64,000 nt of DNA from Sphingomonas panni (GCF_022664435.1 NZ_JAKREU010000002.1:414555-478554); one strand, 5' to 3'; shown: positions 15,295 to 25,675, numbered from the stretch's first letter. The notes: generated from the sequence alone by a model not told the origin. Made by a program: numbers and translations.

Positions 15295-15371
15295 TGGTAG
15301 CGAAGGAGGGATTTGAACCCCCGACCCCAGGATTATGATTCCCGTGCTCTAACCAACTGAGCTACTTCGCC
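15295..15371 (-). tRNA. tRNA-Met (CAT anticodon, elongator type)
   Basis: On the minus strand the 77-base sequence folds as a tRNA: acceptor GGCGAAG paired with CTTCGCT (one G-T closing pair), D-arm GCTCAGTTGGTTAGAGC, anticodon stem CGGGA/TCCTG with loop ATCATAA (anticodon CAT), T-arm GGGGG-TTCAAAT-CCCTC, and an encoded ACCA end at 15298-15295. A non-canonical G1-U72 end is usual for alphaproteobacterial elongator tRNA-Met. The 3' end faces the integrase, so it is the likely attachment site, left intact by the element. Confidence 0.93.
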
Positions 15372-15424
15372 CCGCCGTATCCCCATCGGGGAGGGCGGCC
15401 CTATACGAACGCGAATCGCTGCGG

Positions 15425-15940
15425 TCAAGCGAACATATGACGGGAAAATGATTCCCATGGTCCGCCGCGGTACCACCAGCTCGCCAAACCCGCGATTTTC
15501 AACGGGCGCGGCGCGAATCCGGCCGACAATTCGGCAAGCAACGCCTTGGCCGCCGCCGGCTCCACCTTGTTCTGGATCGTGACGTGCGGCCGCCATCCGG
15601 CGCGGTCCTGCGGCGTCAGCATCGATGCGAAGGCGTCCGCTAGATCAGCGCGCAACGATTCGAGGTCGGGTGATTCGATACGATAGGCGACGCCCCGGCC
15701 AAGGTTCATCAACCCGCCGACCCGTGCGACCGGCGCCGACACGGCGCGCGTCAGGCCGCTCAGCCGCTGCTTCAGCTCCGGCCCCAGTTCGGGGGCCAGA
15801 TGGTGGAACATCGTGCAGTGCGCCGCCAGCACGTTGCGCTCGGGCGGGAAATAGGCTCGGCGCTGCCGATCGAACCACGCCTGATCCTCATGCCCGAACA
15901 AGGCGGTCACGATGATTGGCGCGGGTTCGGGCGGCGTCAA
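15425..15940 (-). CDS. 2'-5' RNA ligase family protein (2H phosphoesterase)
   Basis: The 171-residue protein has both HxTx signatures of the 2H phosphoesterase/LigT family: HCTMFHHL and HVTIQNK, one in each lobe. Relatives hydrolyse 2'-5' or cyclic phosphodiesters or ligate tRNA halves; the bacterial physiological substrate is generally unclear. I start it at TTG 15940, which overlaps the kup stop as TTGA; the frame is open further upstream inside kup, but that part is antifamily sequence. It is therefore likely translated together with kup. Confidence 0.82.
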   Translation of the reverse strand: MTPPEPAPIIVTALFGHEDQAWFDRQRRAYFPPERNVLAAHCTMFHHLAPELGPELKQRLSGLTRAVSAPVARVGGLMNLGRGVAYRIESPDLESLRADLADAFASMLTPQDRAGWRPHVTIQNKVEPAAAKALLAELSAGFAPRPLKIAGLASWWYRGGPWESFSRHMFA

Positions 15941-17862
15941 ATCTCCACCTGGCTGCCGAGTTCGACGACGCGGTTGGTCGGCAGGCGGAAAAACTCCATC
16001 GCGCTTTCCGAATTCTGCAGCATCCATGCGAACAGCTTTTCGCGCCAGATGCGCATCCCGGGTCGCGACGACGGTAGCAGCGTCTGTCGCGCTAGGAAGA
16101 AGCTGGTGTCCATCATCCGGAAATCGCCCCCGCAACAGCCCACCGCCTTCAGCGCACCCGGCACGTCCGGGTCCTGCATGAACCCGAACCGCAGGATCAT
16201 GCGGTGGAAACCCTGCCCCAGGTCCTCCGCCTTGGTCCTGAGTTCGGGGTCGACATAGGGCGTGTCAGCAATCTTGACCGTCAGCAGGATGACGCGCTCG
16301 TGCAGCACCTTATTATGCTTGAGGTTGTGGAGCAGTGCGTGCGGCACGCCATCGGGCGTCGACGTCATGAAGACGGCGGTGCCGGGCACGCGGGTCGCGC
16401 TGCTGGCGGCCGACTGGATGAAGACCTTGATCGGCATCGCGGCTTCCCGCATCCGCTCGATCATCAGCTTGCGCCCCTTGGCCCAGGTGGTGAGCAGGAC
16501 GAAGACGACGATCCCGACGAGCAGCGGGAACCAGCCGCCATCGGGCACCTTGGTCAGGTTCGACGCGAAATAGGCACCGTCGATGCACAGGAAGATCGCC
16601 ATGAAGGCGAGAACCGCCGCGACCGGCCAGTTCCAAACCCGCTTGATAAGCACCGCGATCATGCAGGTGCTGATGAACATGGTGCCGGTGACCGCGATGC
16701 CATAGGCGGCCGCCAGGTTCGACGATTCCTGGAACCCGAAGATCAGCAGCAGGACCATCACCAGCAGCGCCCAGTTGACCGCCGGGATATAGATCTGCCC
16801 GGCGGCATCGGCGCTGGTATGTTCGATGCGAAGGCGCGGCATGAGGCCGAGCTGCACCGCCTGCTGCACGACCGAGAAGGCACCGGTAATCACCGCCTGG
16901 CTGGCGATGATCGTCGCCAGCGTGGCGAGGATGACGAGCGGAAGACGGAAGTCCTCCGACGCCATGAAGAAGAACGGATTGGACGCTGCATCCGGGTTTT
17001 CGAGCAGCAGCGCCCCCTGCCCCAGATAGTTCAACATCAGCGCGGGGAACACGACGTAGAGCCACGCGACCGAGATCGGACGCCGTCCGAAATGGCCCAT
17101 ATCGGCGTAGAGTGCCTCCGCCCCGGTCACCGCCAGCACGACCGATCCGAGCGCCAGGAACGCCATGATCCCGTCCTGTGCGAAGAATCGCACGGCCCAG
17201 ATCGGGTTCAGCGCCTGAAAGATATCGGGGCGTTCGAGGATGTTGAGAACGCCAAGAAAGGTCAGGGTCGCGAAATAAGCGATCATGATCGGCCCGAACA
17301 GCCGCCCTACGCTGGCCGTGCCGACCGCCTGCAACCAGAACAGCCCGATCATGATGACCACCGCGATCGGGATGACGAACGGATCGAATCCGGCATTGAC
17401 CGTCGCCAGACCCTCGACCGCCGACAACACCGACACCGCCGGTGTGATCATGCAATCGCCGAAGAACAGTGCGGTCGCCAGCACGCCCAGGATGACGAGG
17501 CTGGACGTCCAGCGCCCGCCGCCGCTCTTGCGTTGGATGAGGGCAAGCAGCGCGAGGCTGCCGCCTTCGCCGTTATTGTCGGCACGCATGATGATGAAGA
17601 CGTATTTCAGCGTCACGATCAGCATCAGCGACCAGAAGACGAGGCTGACGACGCCGAAGATGTTCAGCTGGTCGACCGGCAGCCGGTGATGGCCGACGAA
17701 CGTCTCCTTCATCGCATAGAGCGGCGAGGTGCCGATATCGCCATAGACGATGCCGAGCGCACCGAGCGACAGCTTGGCGAGCGACTGACGCGGTCCGTGA
17801 TGGCCCGCACCCGTATCGGGCAGGTCGGCGGCTTCGGCGGAAGCCTCTCGGGAGAATATCAC
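15937..17862 (-). CDS. kup: low-affinity potassium uptake protein Kup
   Basis: Kup is a proton-coupled K+ importer of the inner membrane. The 641-residue protein has the family start [21 protein letters not shown] (first membrane helix) and about twelve membrane segments, including the [27 protein letters not shown] and [13 protein letters not shown] regions, then a cytoplasmic C-terminal domain of roughly 170 residues. GTG 17862 is used as start; the next in-frame Met is after the family start region. Its stop overlaps the TTG of the 2'-5' ligase-like gene. Confidence 0.94.
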   Translation of the reverse strand: MIFSREASAEAADLPDTGAGHHGPRQSLAKLSLGALGIVYGDIGTSPLYAMKETFVGHHRLPVDQLNIFGVVSLVFWSLMLIVTLKYVFIIMRADNNGEGGSLALLALIQRKSGGGRWTSSLVILGVLATALFFGDCMITPAVSVLSAVEGLATVNAGFDPFVIPIAVVIMIGLFWLQAVGTASVGRLFGPIMIAYFATLTFLGVLNILERPDIFQALNPIWAVRFFAQDGIMAFLALGSVVLAVTGAEALYADMGHFGRRPISVAWLYVVFPALMLNYLGQGALLLENPDAASNPFFFMASEDFRLPLVILATLATIIASQAVITGAFSVVQQAVQLGLMPRLRIEHTSADAAGQIYIPAVNWALLVMVLLLIFGFQESSNLAAAYGIAVTGTMFISTCMIAVLIKRVWNWPVAAVLAFMAIFLCIDGAYFASNLTKVPDGGWFPLLVGIVVFVLLTTWAKGRKLMIERMREAAMPIKVFIQSAASSATRVPGTAVFMTSTPDGVPHALLHNLKHNKVLHERVILLTVKIADTPYVDPELRTKAEDLGQGFHRMILRFGFMQDPDVPGALKAVGCCGGDFRMMDTSFFLARQTLLPSSRPGMRIWREKLFAWMLQNSESAMEFFRLPTNRVVELGSQVEI

Positions 17863-18186
17863 CGGCGCGAGAACCGCGCCGAAGTGGCAACGAGTTTGGC
17901 CATGTCGACCGCGTCCCAGTGGTTCAAGGCCGGGCCGTTAGCACGCGCAATATGGGCGCGCAATCGTCCACTATATCCGGCAGTCGCTGCATCGGGGATG
18001 AACGGGCAGGACGTACCAGTGCCGGCCAATGTTACGTTTGGTCGCAAGATGTTGCCGGGCGTAGGTGCGTCCGGGCCACGATGGTTACGACGGAACCGGA
18101 CGCCACTCCGGATTCCGGGGTCCCGCTGCTACTGCCGATCGTGGGACGAGCGGGACCCCGGCTCCACGGCCGGGGTGAGAAGATGG
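17863..18186. other. intergenic region between alaS and kup
   Basis: This 324-base gap holds no convincing gene. It must carry the kup promoter, but no clear -35/-10 pair stands out. Its only clear structure is the long inverted repeat at 18115-18161, near the alaS end. Confidence 0.6.
18115..18161. repeat. 13-bp inverted repeat downstream of alaS
   Basis: CCGGGGTCCCGCT (18115-18127) and AGCGGGACCCCGG (18149-18161) are perfect inverted copies around a 21-base loop. It starts 26 bases after the alaS stop on the minus strand. No T-run follows, so it resembles a REP-type palindrome or mRNA 3'-end stabiliser more than an intrinsic terminator. Confidence 0.6.
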
Positions 18187-20832
18187 TCAGTTTGCCAGCA
18201 GCGCGCGAATCGCGGCGAGGGCGTCGTCGCCCTTGCTGCCATCGGGGCCGCCGCCCTGCGCCATGTCCGGGCGACCGCCGCCGCCCTGCCCGCCAAGCGC
18301 CGCCACGGCGGCCTTGACCAGATCGACCGCGCTGATGCGGCCGGTCAGATCGCTCGACACACCGACGCCGACCGAGGCACGGCCGTCATTGACCGCCACG
18401 AGCGCAACGACGCCCGACGGCACCCGCGCACGCGCTTCGTCGATGGTGCCGCGCAGTGCCTTGGCGTCGAGGCCGTCGATGACCTGGCCCAGGAACGCGA
18501 TATCGCCGACCTGTTCGGGACCGGCCGGTGCTGCACCGGTACCGCCGCCCATCGCCAGCGCCTTCTTGGCCTCGGCCAGTTCGCGTTCAAGCCGGCGACG
18601 ATCCTCGACGAGTTGCGCGACGCGCGCCGGCACTTCGTCGGGCGTCGCCTTCAGTGCTGCGGCGGCTTCGCGCAGCTTGGCGTCGCGATTGCCGAGCCAT
18701 TGCCGCGCGGCCTCGCCGGTCAGGGCCTCCACCCGGCGGACGCCCGACGACACCGCGCCTTCGGACACGATCTTGAACAGGCCGATCTCACCCAGCGCGT
18801 TGACGTGCGTGCCGCCGCACAGTTCGATCGAATAGGTGCCTTCGGCATCCTGTCCCATCGACACGACCCGGACCTCGTCGCCATACTTCTCGCCGAACAG
18901 CGCCATCGCGCCCATCGCGATCGCATCGTCGGGGGTCATCAGCCGGGTGGTGACGCTGCCATTGCCGCGCACCTGCGCGTTGACGTCGGCCTCGACCAGG
19001 GCGAGCGCATCGGCGGCGATCGGCGACGGCTGCGAGAAGTCGAAGCGGAGGCGTTCGGGCGCGACCATCGATCCCTTTTGCGCGACATGGGTGCCGAGCC
19101 GTTCGCGCAGCGCCTCGTGCAGCAGGTGCGTCGCCGAATGGTTGGCACGGATCTGCGCGCGGCGCACGGTGTCGATCGTCAGCGCAACGCTGTCGCCGAC
19201 CTTCAGCGTGCCCGCGTCGATCGTTGCGACATGGGCATGGAGCTTGCCGAGCTGCTTGGCGGTGTCGCTGACGGTGGCCTTCAGCCCCGCCTCGGTTGCC
19301 ATGGTGCCGGCATCGCCGACCTGGCCACCGCTTTCGGCATAGAAAGGCGTCTGGTTGGTGAGCACCAGCACCTCGTCGCCGACCTGCGCAGAATCGACCC
19401 GCGCGCCGTCCTTGACGATGGCGACGACCTGCCCCTCGCCCGCCTCGACCGAATAGCCGATGAATTCGGTCGGTCCGGCGGTTTCGAGGACGTCGAACCA
19501 GATATCGTCCGATGCCTTGGCCCCCGAGCCCTTCCACGCGGCACGGGCAGCACGCTTCTGTTCGGCCATCGCCGCGTCGAAACCGGCACGGTCGACGCCG
19601 TATCCCTGCGCACGCAACGCGTCCTCGGTCAGGTCATAGGGGAAGCCATAGGTGTCGTAGAGCTTGAACGCGGTCTCACCGGCCAGCGTCGCGCCCTCGG
19701 CCAGGTCGGCGGTCGCTTCGTCGAGTAGCTTCAGCCCCTTGTCGAGCGTGCGGCGGAACTGGGTTTCCTCCTGTTGCAACGTCGCTTCGATCAACGGCTG
19801 CGCGCGAACCAGTTCGGGATAGGCCGCGCCCATTTCGGACACCAGCGAGCCGACCAGCCGGTGCATCAACGGCTCCTTGGCACCCAGCAGATGCGCATGG
19901 CGCATCGCGCGGCGCATGATGCGGCGAAGGACATAGCCCCGGCCTTCGTTGGCCGGCAGCACGCCATCGGCGACCAGGAAGCCGGACGCGCGCAGGTGAT
20001 CGGCGATCACGCGGTGGCTGGCCCGGGTCGGCCCTTCGGCGCGGGTCGAGGTAAGTTCGCACGACGCGGCGATCAGCGCCTTGAAGGTATCGGTGTCGTA
20101 ATTGTCCGACACGCCCTGCATTACCGCTGCGATGCGTTCGAGGCCCATGCCGGTGTCGATCGACTTCTTGGGCAGTTCGCCGACGATCTCGTTGGCGTCC
20201 TGCTCGAACTGCATGAACACCAGGTTCCAAATCTCGACGAAGCGGTCACCATCCTCATCCGGCGAACCGGGAGGGCCACCGGGGATGTGCTCGCCGTGAT
20301 CGTAGAAGATTTCCGAGCAGGGACCGCACGGCCCGCTGTCGCCCATCGCCCAGAAATTGTCCTTGGTCGGGATGCGGATGATCTTGTGATCGGGCAGCCC
20401 GGCGATCTTCTTCCACAGGGCGAACGCTTCATCGTCGGTGTGGTAGACGGTCGCGGTCAATTTCTCCGCCGGCAGGCCCCAGTCGCGCGTCAGCAGCGTC
20501 CAGGCGTTCAGGATCGCCTGTTCCTTGAAATAATCGCCGAACGAGAAATTGCCGAGCATCTCGAAGAAGGTGTGGTGCCGCGCGGTATAGCCGACATTGT
20601 CGAGGTCGTTATGCTTGCCCCCGGCGCGCACGCATTTCTGCGACGACGTGGCCGTCACATAGGGCCGCGTTTCGAGACCGGTGAACACGTTCTTGAACGG
20701 CACCATGCCCGCATTGACGAACATCAGCGTCGGGTCGTTCTGCGGAACGAGCGGTGCCGACGGCACGCGGGCATGGCCGGCCTTCTCGAAAAAATCGAGG
20801 AACGAGCGGCGAACATCGTTGGTCGAGGTCAT
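18187..20832 (-). CDS. alaS: alanine-tRNA ligase
   Basis: AlaS charges tRNA-Ala with alanine and edits Ser/Gly mischarging. The 881-residue length is standard. Landmarks are [30 protein letters not shown] at the N-terminus, the class II catalytic core with [26 protein letters not shown], the editing-domain zinc site [13 protein letters not shown] (HxxxH) and CGGTH, and a C-terminal C-Ala domain ending [12 protein letters not shown]. It is a single complete gene, divergent from the transporter-kynA-kynU operon. Confidence 0.97.
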   Translation of the reverse strand: MTSTNDVRRSFLDFFEKAGHARVPSAPLVPQNDPTLMFVNAGMVPFKNVFTGLETRPYVTATSSQKCVRAGGKHNDLDNVGYTARHHTFFEMLGNFSFGDYFKEQAILNAWTLLTRDWGLPAEKLTATVYHTDDEAFALWKKIAGLPDHKIIRIPTKDNFWAMGDSGPCGPCSEIFYDHGEHIPGGPPGSPDEDGDRFVEIWNLVFMQFEQDANEIVGELPKKSIDTGMGLERIAAVMQGVSDNYDTDTFKALIAASCELTSTRAEGPTRASHRVIADHLRASGFLVADGVLPANEGRGYVLRRIMRRAMRHAHLLGAKEPLMHRLVGSLVSEMGAAYPELVRAQPLIEATLQQEETQFRRTLDKGLKLLDEATADLAEGATLAGETAFKLYDTYGFPYDLTEDALRAQGYGVDRAGFDAAMAEQKRAARAAWKGSGAKASDDIWFDVLETAGPTEFIGYSVEAGEGQVVAIVKDGARVDSAQVGDEVLVLTNQTPFYAESGGQVGDAGTMATEAGLKATVSDTAKQLGKLHAHVATIDAGTLKVGDSVALTIDTVRRAQIRANHSATHLLHEALRERLGTHVAQKGSMVAPERLRFDFSQPSPIAADALALVEADVNAQVRGNGSVTTRLMTPDDAIAMGAMALFGEKYGDEVRVVSMGQDAEGTYSIELCGGTHVNALGEIGLFKIVSEGAVSSGVRRVEALTGEAARQWLGNRDAKLREAAAALKATPDEVPARVAQLVEDRRRLERELAEAKKALAMGGGTGAAPAGPEQVGDIAFLGQVIDGLDAKALRGTIDEARARVPSGVVALVAVNDGRASVGVGVSSDLTGRISAVDLVKAAVAALGGQGGGGRPDMAQGGGPDGSKGDDALAAIRALLAN

Positions 20833-20943
20833 TCCGGCTCGATACGCAGCGGCGCGCCACTTGCCAAGATGCCCGAATGCACCGGGGGTTGACCCGGACG
20901 AAACATTCCCCTCCCTTTGCGCGCAAACGAACAGGGACGACCG

Positions 20944-22278
20944 ATGGCCAAGCGGCTTACGACTTTCATTCTTATCGCGCTGGCGGCGGGGCTGGTCCTC
21001 GGCTGGGCGCTGAACGCGGGGCTGGACGATGGCGGCGGCAGCGGCACGGCGGCGCTGAAGAGCATTGCCTATTATCTCTCCGCCGTGACCACCGTGTTCC
21101 TGCGGTTGATCAAGATGATCATCGCGCCGTTAGTCTTCTCGACGCTGGTCGTCGGCATCGCGCATATGGGCGACAGCTCGTCGCTCGGCCGCGTGGGGCT
21201 GCGCTCGTTCGGCTGGTTCGTGATGGCGAGCTTCATCTCGCTGATGCTCGGCCTGTTGCTGGTCAACCTGCTGCAGCCGGGCGTCGGCCTCGGCCTGCCC
21301 GTCCCGCCGGTCACCGCCGATACCGGCGTCGCCAAGCCGGCGTTCGATTTCGTCAAGTTCGTCGGCCATATCTTCCCGGCGTCGGGCATCGAGGCGATGG
21401 CGACGAACGAAATCCTGCAGATCGTCATCTTCTCGCTCTTCATCGGCGTCGCGCTGACCGCCGTGGGCGACAAGGGCAAGCCGCTGGTCCGTGCACTGGA
21501 GGGCCTCGTCGCGGTGATGTTGCAGGTCACCGATTACGTCATGCGCTTTGCCCCCTTCGCCGTGTTCGCGGCGGTGACCGCGACGCTGGCCGAGCGGGGT
21601 CCGGGGATCATCGGCGACCTCGCCTATTTCATGGGCAGCTTCTATCTCGGCCTCGCCACGCTGTGGACGGTGCTGATCGGCATCGCGTTCCTCATCATCG
21701 GGCCGCGCGTGAAGATGCTGCTGCGCTATCTGCGCGATCCGATCCTGCTGGGCTTTTCGACCGCATCGTCCGAAGCCGCCTATCCGCGCACCCTCGAAGC
21801 GCTCGACCGGTTCGGCGTGCCGCCGCGCATCGCCAGCTTCGTGCTGCCGCTCGGCTATTCGTTCAATCTCGACGGGTCGATGATGTACATGACGTTCGCG
21901 TCGATCTTCATCGCGCAGGCATACGGCATCGACCTCAGCTGGGGTCAGATGATCCTGATGCTGCTGGTACTGATGGTCACGTCGAAGGGGATTGCCGGGG
22001 TACCCCGCGCCAGCCTGGTGGTAATCGCCGCGACGCTCGGCATGTTCAATATTCCCGAAGCCGGGCTGCTGCTGATCCTCGCCATCGATCACTTCCTCGA
22101 CATGGGCCGCACCGCGACCAATGTCGTCGGCAACGCCATCGCCGCCAGCGTGATCGCGAAATGGGAGGGCGGGTTCGACACTCCCGAATCGCCGGTGATC
22201 GAACCGCTACCAACGCCCTCGGGCCACCCGCGCACCGATGTGCCCGACAGCTTCCGTGACATGGGCGGATCGCAATAA
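20944..22278 (+). CDS. dicarboxylate/amino acid:cation symporter (DAACS family)
   Basis: This 444-residue inner-membrane protein is a sodium- or proton-coupled importer of the GltP/DctA/SLC1 family. It shows the family hairpin and helix patterns [22 protein letters not shown], the Ser-rich [17 protein letters not shown] loop, [23 protein letters not shown] and [20 protein letters not shown] 20944 follows CAGGGA; an upstream TTG at 20917 is less likely. It overlaps kynA (TAATG), so the imported substrate is probably linked to tryptophan or aromatic amino acid use, though most family members carry glutamate or C4-dicarboxylates. Confidence 0.9.
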   Translation: MAKRLTTFILIALAAGLVLGWALNAGLDDGGGSGTAALKSIAYYLSAVTTVFLRLIKMIIAPLVFSTLVVGIAHMGDSSSLGRVGLRSFGWFVMASFISLMLGLLLVNLLQPGVGLGLPVPPVTADTGVAKPAFDFVKFVGHIFPASGIEAMATNEILQIVIFSLFIGVALTAVGDKGKPLVRALEGLVAVMLQVTDYVMRFAPFAVFAAVTATLAERGPGIIGDLAYFMGSFYLGLATLWTVLIGIAFLIIGPRVKMLLRYLRDPILLGFSTASSEAAYPRTLEALDRFGVPPRIASFVLPLGYSFNLDGSMMYMTFASIFIAQAYGIDLSWGQMILMLLVLMVTSKGIAGVPRASLVVIAATLGMFNIPEAGLLLILAIDHFLDMGRTATNVVGNAIAASVIAKWEGGFDTPESPVIEPLPTPSGHPRTDVPDSFRDMGGSQ

Positions 22279-23102
22279 TGGAGAGCCGCGAGGCGGATCG
22301 GCCGGCCCCGCCCGAACGGGGTCCGACCTATACCAGCTATCTGCGGCTCGACACGCTGCTGACCTGCCAGACGCCGCTGTCGGACACGCACGACGAACTA
22401 TTGTTCATCATCATCCATCAGGCGTCCGAGCTATGGATCAAGCTGTGCCTGCACGAGCTGGAGGCGGCGCGGCAGGCGATCATCGCCGACCGGCTGGGCA
22501 GCGCGTTCAAGATGATGGCCCGCGTCGCCCGCGTGCAGCAGCAGCTGATCCAGAGCTGGGAGGTGCTGGCGACGATCACCCCGGCCGATTATTCGGCAAT
22601 GCGGGGGAAGCTTGGCGGCAGTTCGGGGTTCCAGTCGGTCCAGTATCGCCTGCTCGAATATATGCTCGGTGCCAAGAAGGCGGCGATGCTGGCGGCACAT
22701 GACGGCGATGCGCCGGCACAGGCCGTCCTGACAGACGCGCTTGCCCGCCCCAGCCTGTATGACGAAGCGCTGCGGCTACTCGCGCGGCGCGGGTTCGCCA
22801 TTCCCGCCGACCGGCTGGAGCGCGACTTCACCCAGCCCTATGTCGCATCGCCCGTCGTCGAGACGGCATGGCAGGCGGTGTATCAGGACCCCGATCGCTG
22901 GTGGGACCTGTACGAACTGGCCGAGAAACTGGTCGACCTCGAATATCGCGTGCAGCTGTGGCGGTTCGGCCATCTGAAGACGATCGAACGGATCATCGGC
23001 TTCAAGCGCGGCACCGGCGGGACGGCGGGCGTTCCCTATCTGGCAAAGGTGATCGACGACGTGTTCTTCCCGGAATTGCTCGCGGTGCGGGTGGCGCTAT
23101 GA
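22278..23102 (+). CDS. kynA: tryptophan 2,3-dioxygenase
   Basis: KynA opens the indole ring of L-tryptophan with O2 to give N-formylkynurenine, the first step of the kynurenine pathway, using heme. The 274-residue protein has PTYTSYLRLDTLLTCQ, FIIIHQASELWIKL, the RFGHLKTIERIIG segment with the axial heme His, and the FKRGTGGTAGVPYL C-terminus that binds substrate. It overlaps the symporter upstream and kynU downstream (ATGA), so all three are one operon. Confidence 0.96.
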   Translation: MESREADRPAPPERGPTYTSYLRLDTLLTCQTPLSDTHDELLFIIIHQASELWIKLCLHELEAARQAIIADRLGSAFKMMARVARVQQQLIQSWEVLATITPADYSAMRGKLGGSSGFQSVQYRLLEYMLGAKKAAMLAAHDGDAPAQAVLTDALARPSLYDEALRLLARRGFAIPADRLERDFTQPYVASPVVETAWQAVYQDPDRWWDLYELAEKLVDLEYRVQLWRFGHLKTIERIIGFKRGTGGTAGVPYLAKVIDDVFFPELLAVRVAL

Positions 23103-24331
23103 GCGCGATGACGCTGGCCGAAGCGGAGGCGCTCGACGCCGCCGATCCGCTGCGCGGGTTTCGCGACCGGTTCGCGCTGCCCGAAGGGGTGATCTATCTC
23201 GACGGTAACTCGCTGGGCGCCCTGCCCCAGGGCACGCCTGCCCGGTTGCAGGCGGTGACGACCGGTGAATGGGGCGAAGGGCTGATCCGCAGCTGGAACG
23301 CACATGACTGGATCGGCGCGGCACGGCGGATAGGTGCGAAGATCGCGCCGGTCATCGGCGCACGCCCGCACGAAGTGGTCGTTGCCGATTCAACCTCGGC
23401 CAATCTCTACAAGCTCCTTGTCGCCGCGCTTAAGGCACGACCGGAGCGAAAGACGATCCTGTCCGAACCCGGCAATTTCCCGACCGACCTCTATATGGCG
23501 GACGGCGCGGCATGGAGCGTAGGTGACGCACGGGTGCGTACGGTGCCGGCTGCCGACATTGTCGAGCCGATCGACGACGACGTTGCGGTCGTGCTGCTGA
23601 CCCATGTCCATTACAAGAGCGGCGCGATGCTCGACATGAGCCGCATCACCGCCGCTGCACAGGCGAAGGGCGCGCTGATCCTTTGGGACCTTAGCCATAG
23701 CGTCGGCGCGGTGCCGGTCGACCTGAACGGCTGCAATGCGGATCTGGCGGTCGGATGCGGCTATAAATATCTGAACGGCGGCCCCGGCGCGCCAGCCTTC
23801 CTGTATGTTGCGGAACGGCATCAGGCGACGTTGCGGTCGCCACTGTCGGGCTGGATGGGCCATGCCGCGCCGTTCGATTTTGGCGACGATTATGCGCCGG
23901 CGGCGGACATCTCCCGCTTCCAGTGCGGCACCCCCTCGATCCTCGCCATGGCGGCGCTGGAGGAGGGAATTGCGCAGTTCGATGGCGTGGACCGCGCTGC
24001 GCTGTTTGCCAAGTCCCGCGCGCTGGGTGATGCGTGCATCGCCTTGGTCGAGGCCCACTGCCCCGACCTTACGCTCATCAGCCCGCGTGATGCGACACGG
24101 CGCGGCAGCCATGTGTCGTTCCGCCACCCTGACGCTTATGCGATCTGCCAGGCGCTGATCGATCGCGGCGTGATCGGCGATTTTCGCGCGCCGGACGCGC
24201 TGCGCCTCGGCTTCGCGCCACTCTATATCGGGTTTGCGGACCTGTGGCGCGCGGTCGATATCCTGCGTCAGGTGCTGGCCGACGGCAGCTGGGACGATCC
24301 GAAATATCATGCCCGCAACGCGGTGACTTGA
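23099..24331 (+). CDS. kynU: kynureninase
   Basis: KynU is a PLP enzyme that cleaves L-kynurenine to anthranilate and alanine. The 410-residue protein has IYLDGNSLGALPQG at the N-terminus, VVADSTSANLYKLLVAAL, the PLP region ILWDLSHSVGAVPVDL and AVGCGYKYLNGGPGAPAF with the Schiff-base Lys, then GWMGHAAPFDF. ATG 23099 lies inside the kynA stop. The intervening enzyme, kynurenine formamidase (kynB), is not in the operon and must be elsewhere. Confidence 0.96.
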   Translation: MSAMTLAEAEALDAADPLRGFRDRFALPEGVIYLDGNSLGALPQGTPARLQAVTTGEWGEGLIRSWNAHDWIGAARRIGAKIAPVIGARPHEVVVADSTSANLYKLLVAALKARPERKTILSEPGNFPTDLYMADGAAWSVGDARVRTVPAADIVEPIDDDVAVVLLTHVHYKSGAMLDMSRITAAAQAKGALILWDLSHSVGAVPVDLNGCNADLAVGCGYKYLNGGPGAPAFLYVAERHQATLRSPLSGWMGHAAPFDFGDDYAPAADISRFQCGTPSILAMAALEEGIAQFDGVDRAALFAKSRALGDACIALVEAHCPDLTLISPRDATRRGSHVSFRHPDAYAICQALIDRGVIGDFRAPDALRLGFAPLYIGFADLWRAVDILRQVLADGSWDDPKYHARNAVT

Positions 24332-24379
24332 CGGAACGAATTGAGAACGGACCGGTTGATCGCGGTGAAAGGAACGATG

Positions 24380-24598
24380 ATGACCGACCATCCGAACCCC
24401 AAGAGCGAACCCTTTTCCAACGCGGAAAAGGACCCGGACGACTGGACGACCGGCGACGAAGCGATGACCGGCGCCCAGGCATCCTATCTGAAGACGTTGA
24501 GCGAGGAAGCCGGCGAACCGTTCGACGATTCGCTGACCAAGGCCGATGCATCGAAGGCCATCGACGCCTTGCAGGAGAAGACCGGCCGCGGCGCATAA
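24380..24598 (+). CDS. DUF3072-family small protein, 72 aa
   Basis: The C-terminal half (MTGAQASYLKTLSEEAGEP, DSLTKADASKAIDALQEKTG) matches the DUF3072 pattern seen in many bacteria; function is unknown. The N-terminus is hydrophilic and probably disordered. Two ATGs, 24377 and 24380, are adjacent; 24380 sits at the better distance from AAAGGA. It follows kynU by 48 bases but is not obviously related to tryptophan use. Confidence 0.8.
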   Translation: MTDHPNPKSEPFSNAEKDPDDWTTGDEAMTGAQASYLKTLSEEAGEPFDDSLTKADASKAIDALQEKTGRGA

Positions 24599-24603
24599 AT
24601 TGG

Positions 24604-24639
24604 GGCGCGGTCGGGTGGCAGTCGCCGCCCTACCGCGCC
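24604..24639. terminator. possible bidirectional terminator hairpin
   Basis: GGCGCGGT (24604-24611) pairs with ACCGCGCC (24632-24639) between two convergent genes. The right arm overlaps the stop of ccmI. There is no strong T-run, so confidence is low. Confidence 0.35.
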
Positions 24640-25274
24640 GATGCCACCGGCCGCATCGCCATCAGCCGGTCGAGCAGGACGAGCCGCATCGCCAGATCCT
24701 CGCGATAGGAAGCGGTGCGCGGCGTGCGGGCCAGTGCGGCGAGCCACGCTTGTTTGGCACCGGGCAGATCACCCGTCTGGATCAACGCCATGCCGTAGTA
24801 GAAATATGGCCCAGGATGATCGGGCGCAGCCCTCATCCCGCGCGTGAAGGCGGTGCGGGCGGCAGGCGACAACACCTGCCCGCCGTCATGCGCCAGGATC
24901 GCCGACCCCAGCCGCGTCCACAACCGCCCACTGTTCGGCGCACGCTGCAACCCGCCCAGTATCGCATTCGCCGCTGCCTGCGTCGCGCCGGCACGCGCCA
25001 GGCCATCGGCGGCGACGGCATAGGCGTAATCATAGGTGAACCGGCCCCAGATCGCGTCGCGCAGGTCGTCGGCGGCCATATCCGGTGGCTGCATCGTCCG
25101 TTGGGCGGTGCGCGGCTCGCCGGCGATTGTCGGCCGCCCCTGCCACGCATAGCCCGCCGCACCGAGCATCAGCGCCGCGCCGACGAAGCCCCAAAGCGGC
25201 TTGGTAACGCGCATCGCGACCAGCAAACCGAACACCGCCAGCAGCAGCAGCGCGAGGATCAGCCACCCGTTCAT
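24630..25274 (-). CDS. ccmI: CcmI/CycH-like TPR protein of cytochrome c maturation
   Basis: CcmI-type proteins present apocytochrome c to the CcmF-CcmH heme ligation machinery. The 214-residue protein has a membrane anchor at the N-terminus (GWLILALLLLAVFGLLVAM), a second hydrophobic stretch, then TPR-like helical repeats (ADGLARAGATQAAANAILGGLQ, PGPYFYYGMALIQTGDLPGAKQAWLAALA). It is shorter than many CcmI proteins. It is the last gene of the ccm cluster and overlaps ccmH by four bases. Confidence 0.82.
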   Translation of the reverse strand: MNGWLILALLLLAVFGLLVAMRVTKPLWGFVGAALMLGAAGYAWQGRPTIAGEPRTAQRTMQPPDMAADDLRDAIWGRFTYDYAYAVAADGLARAGATQAAANAILGGLQRAPNSGRLWTRLGSAILAHDGGQVLSPAARTAFTRGMRAAPDHPGPYFYYGMALIQTGDLPGAKQAWLAALARTPRTASYREDLAMRLVLLDRLMAMRPVASAR

Positions 25275-25675
25275 CGCCGCCGCCCCTTCAGACTACGCCG
25301 CGCCAGCAGGCCGCCGATGACGAGCAGCGCGATGGGGGCCAGCCACAGCGGCCCGGTCGCTCCCGACAGCGGCGGGTCGTAGCTGACATAATCGCCATAG
25401 CGCTCGATCAGCCAGTCCCGTACCGCGACCGGCTGTTCCCCGGCGGCGATCCGCTGCCGGACCAGCGCGCGCATGTCGGCGGCCATGTCGGCATCGCTGT
25501 CGGCGATCGACTGGCCCTGGCAGACCAGGCAGCGCAGCGTTTCCATCAGCGCCTTGGCGGAGCGTTCCTGCGCCGCGTCGGGCAATTGCGTGTCGGCGAG
25601 CGCGGGGGGCGGCACGCGCGACTGTCCGAAGGCGGGCGCGGCGATGAGCAGGGTCAGAGCAAAGAACGGCTTCAT
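25271..25675 (-). CDS. ccmH: cytochrome c maturation protein CcmH
   Basis: CcmH keeps the apocytochrome CXXCH cysteines reduced before heme attachment. The 134-residue protein has a signal sequence (FFALTLLIAAPAFG), the redox motif LRCLVCQGQSIADSDADMA and a C-terminal membrane anchor (ATGPLWLAPIALLVIGGLLA). It overlaps ccmG and ccmI by four bases each, so the complex is translationally coupled. Confidence 0.93.
   Translation of the reverse strand: MKPFFALTLLIAAPAFGQSRVPPPALADTQLPDAAQERSAKALMETLRCLVCQGQSIADSDADMAADMRALVRQRIAAGEQPVAVRDWLIERYGDYVSYDPPLSGATGPLWLAPIALLVIGGLLARRSLKGRRR

Larger units (their letters stand above)
4406..15371. mobile_element. putative integrative element (satellite- or prophage-like) at tRNA-Met
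   Basis: The right side is well supported: tyrosine integrase 14073-15191 lies about 100 bases from the 3' end of tRNA-Met, with direct repeats between them. A phage-type repressor and a divergent Cro-like gene with palindromic operators sit in the middle. The leftward operon carries the methyltransferase, Vsr, response regulator and GHKL genes directly behind the repressor. The left limit is inferred, placed at the SRAP fragment next to vsr. By eye I could not find a second copy of the tRNA 3' end, so the true left end may lie elsewhere. No capsid, tail or packaging genes are visible. Confidence 0.5.

Noticed and set aside
16204..19728. Long plus-strand open frame of 1174 codons over kup and alaS
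   Set aside because: It lies opposite two well-recognised genes and its protein is a Gly/Arg/His-rich antisense translation with no domain; a typical high-GC shadow.
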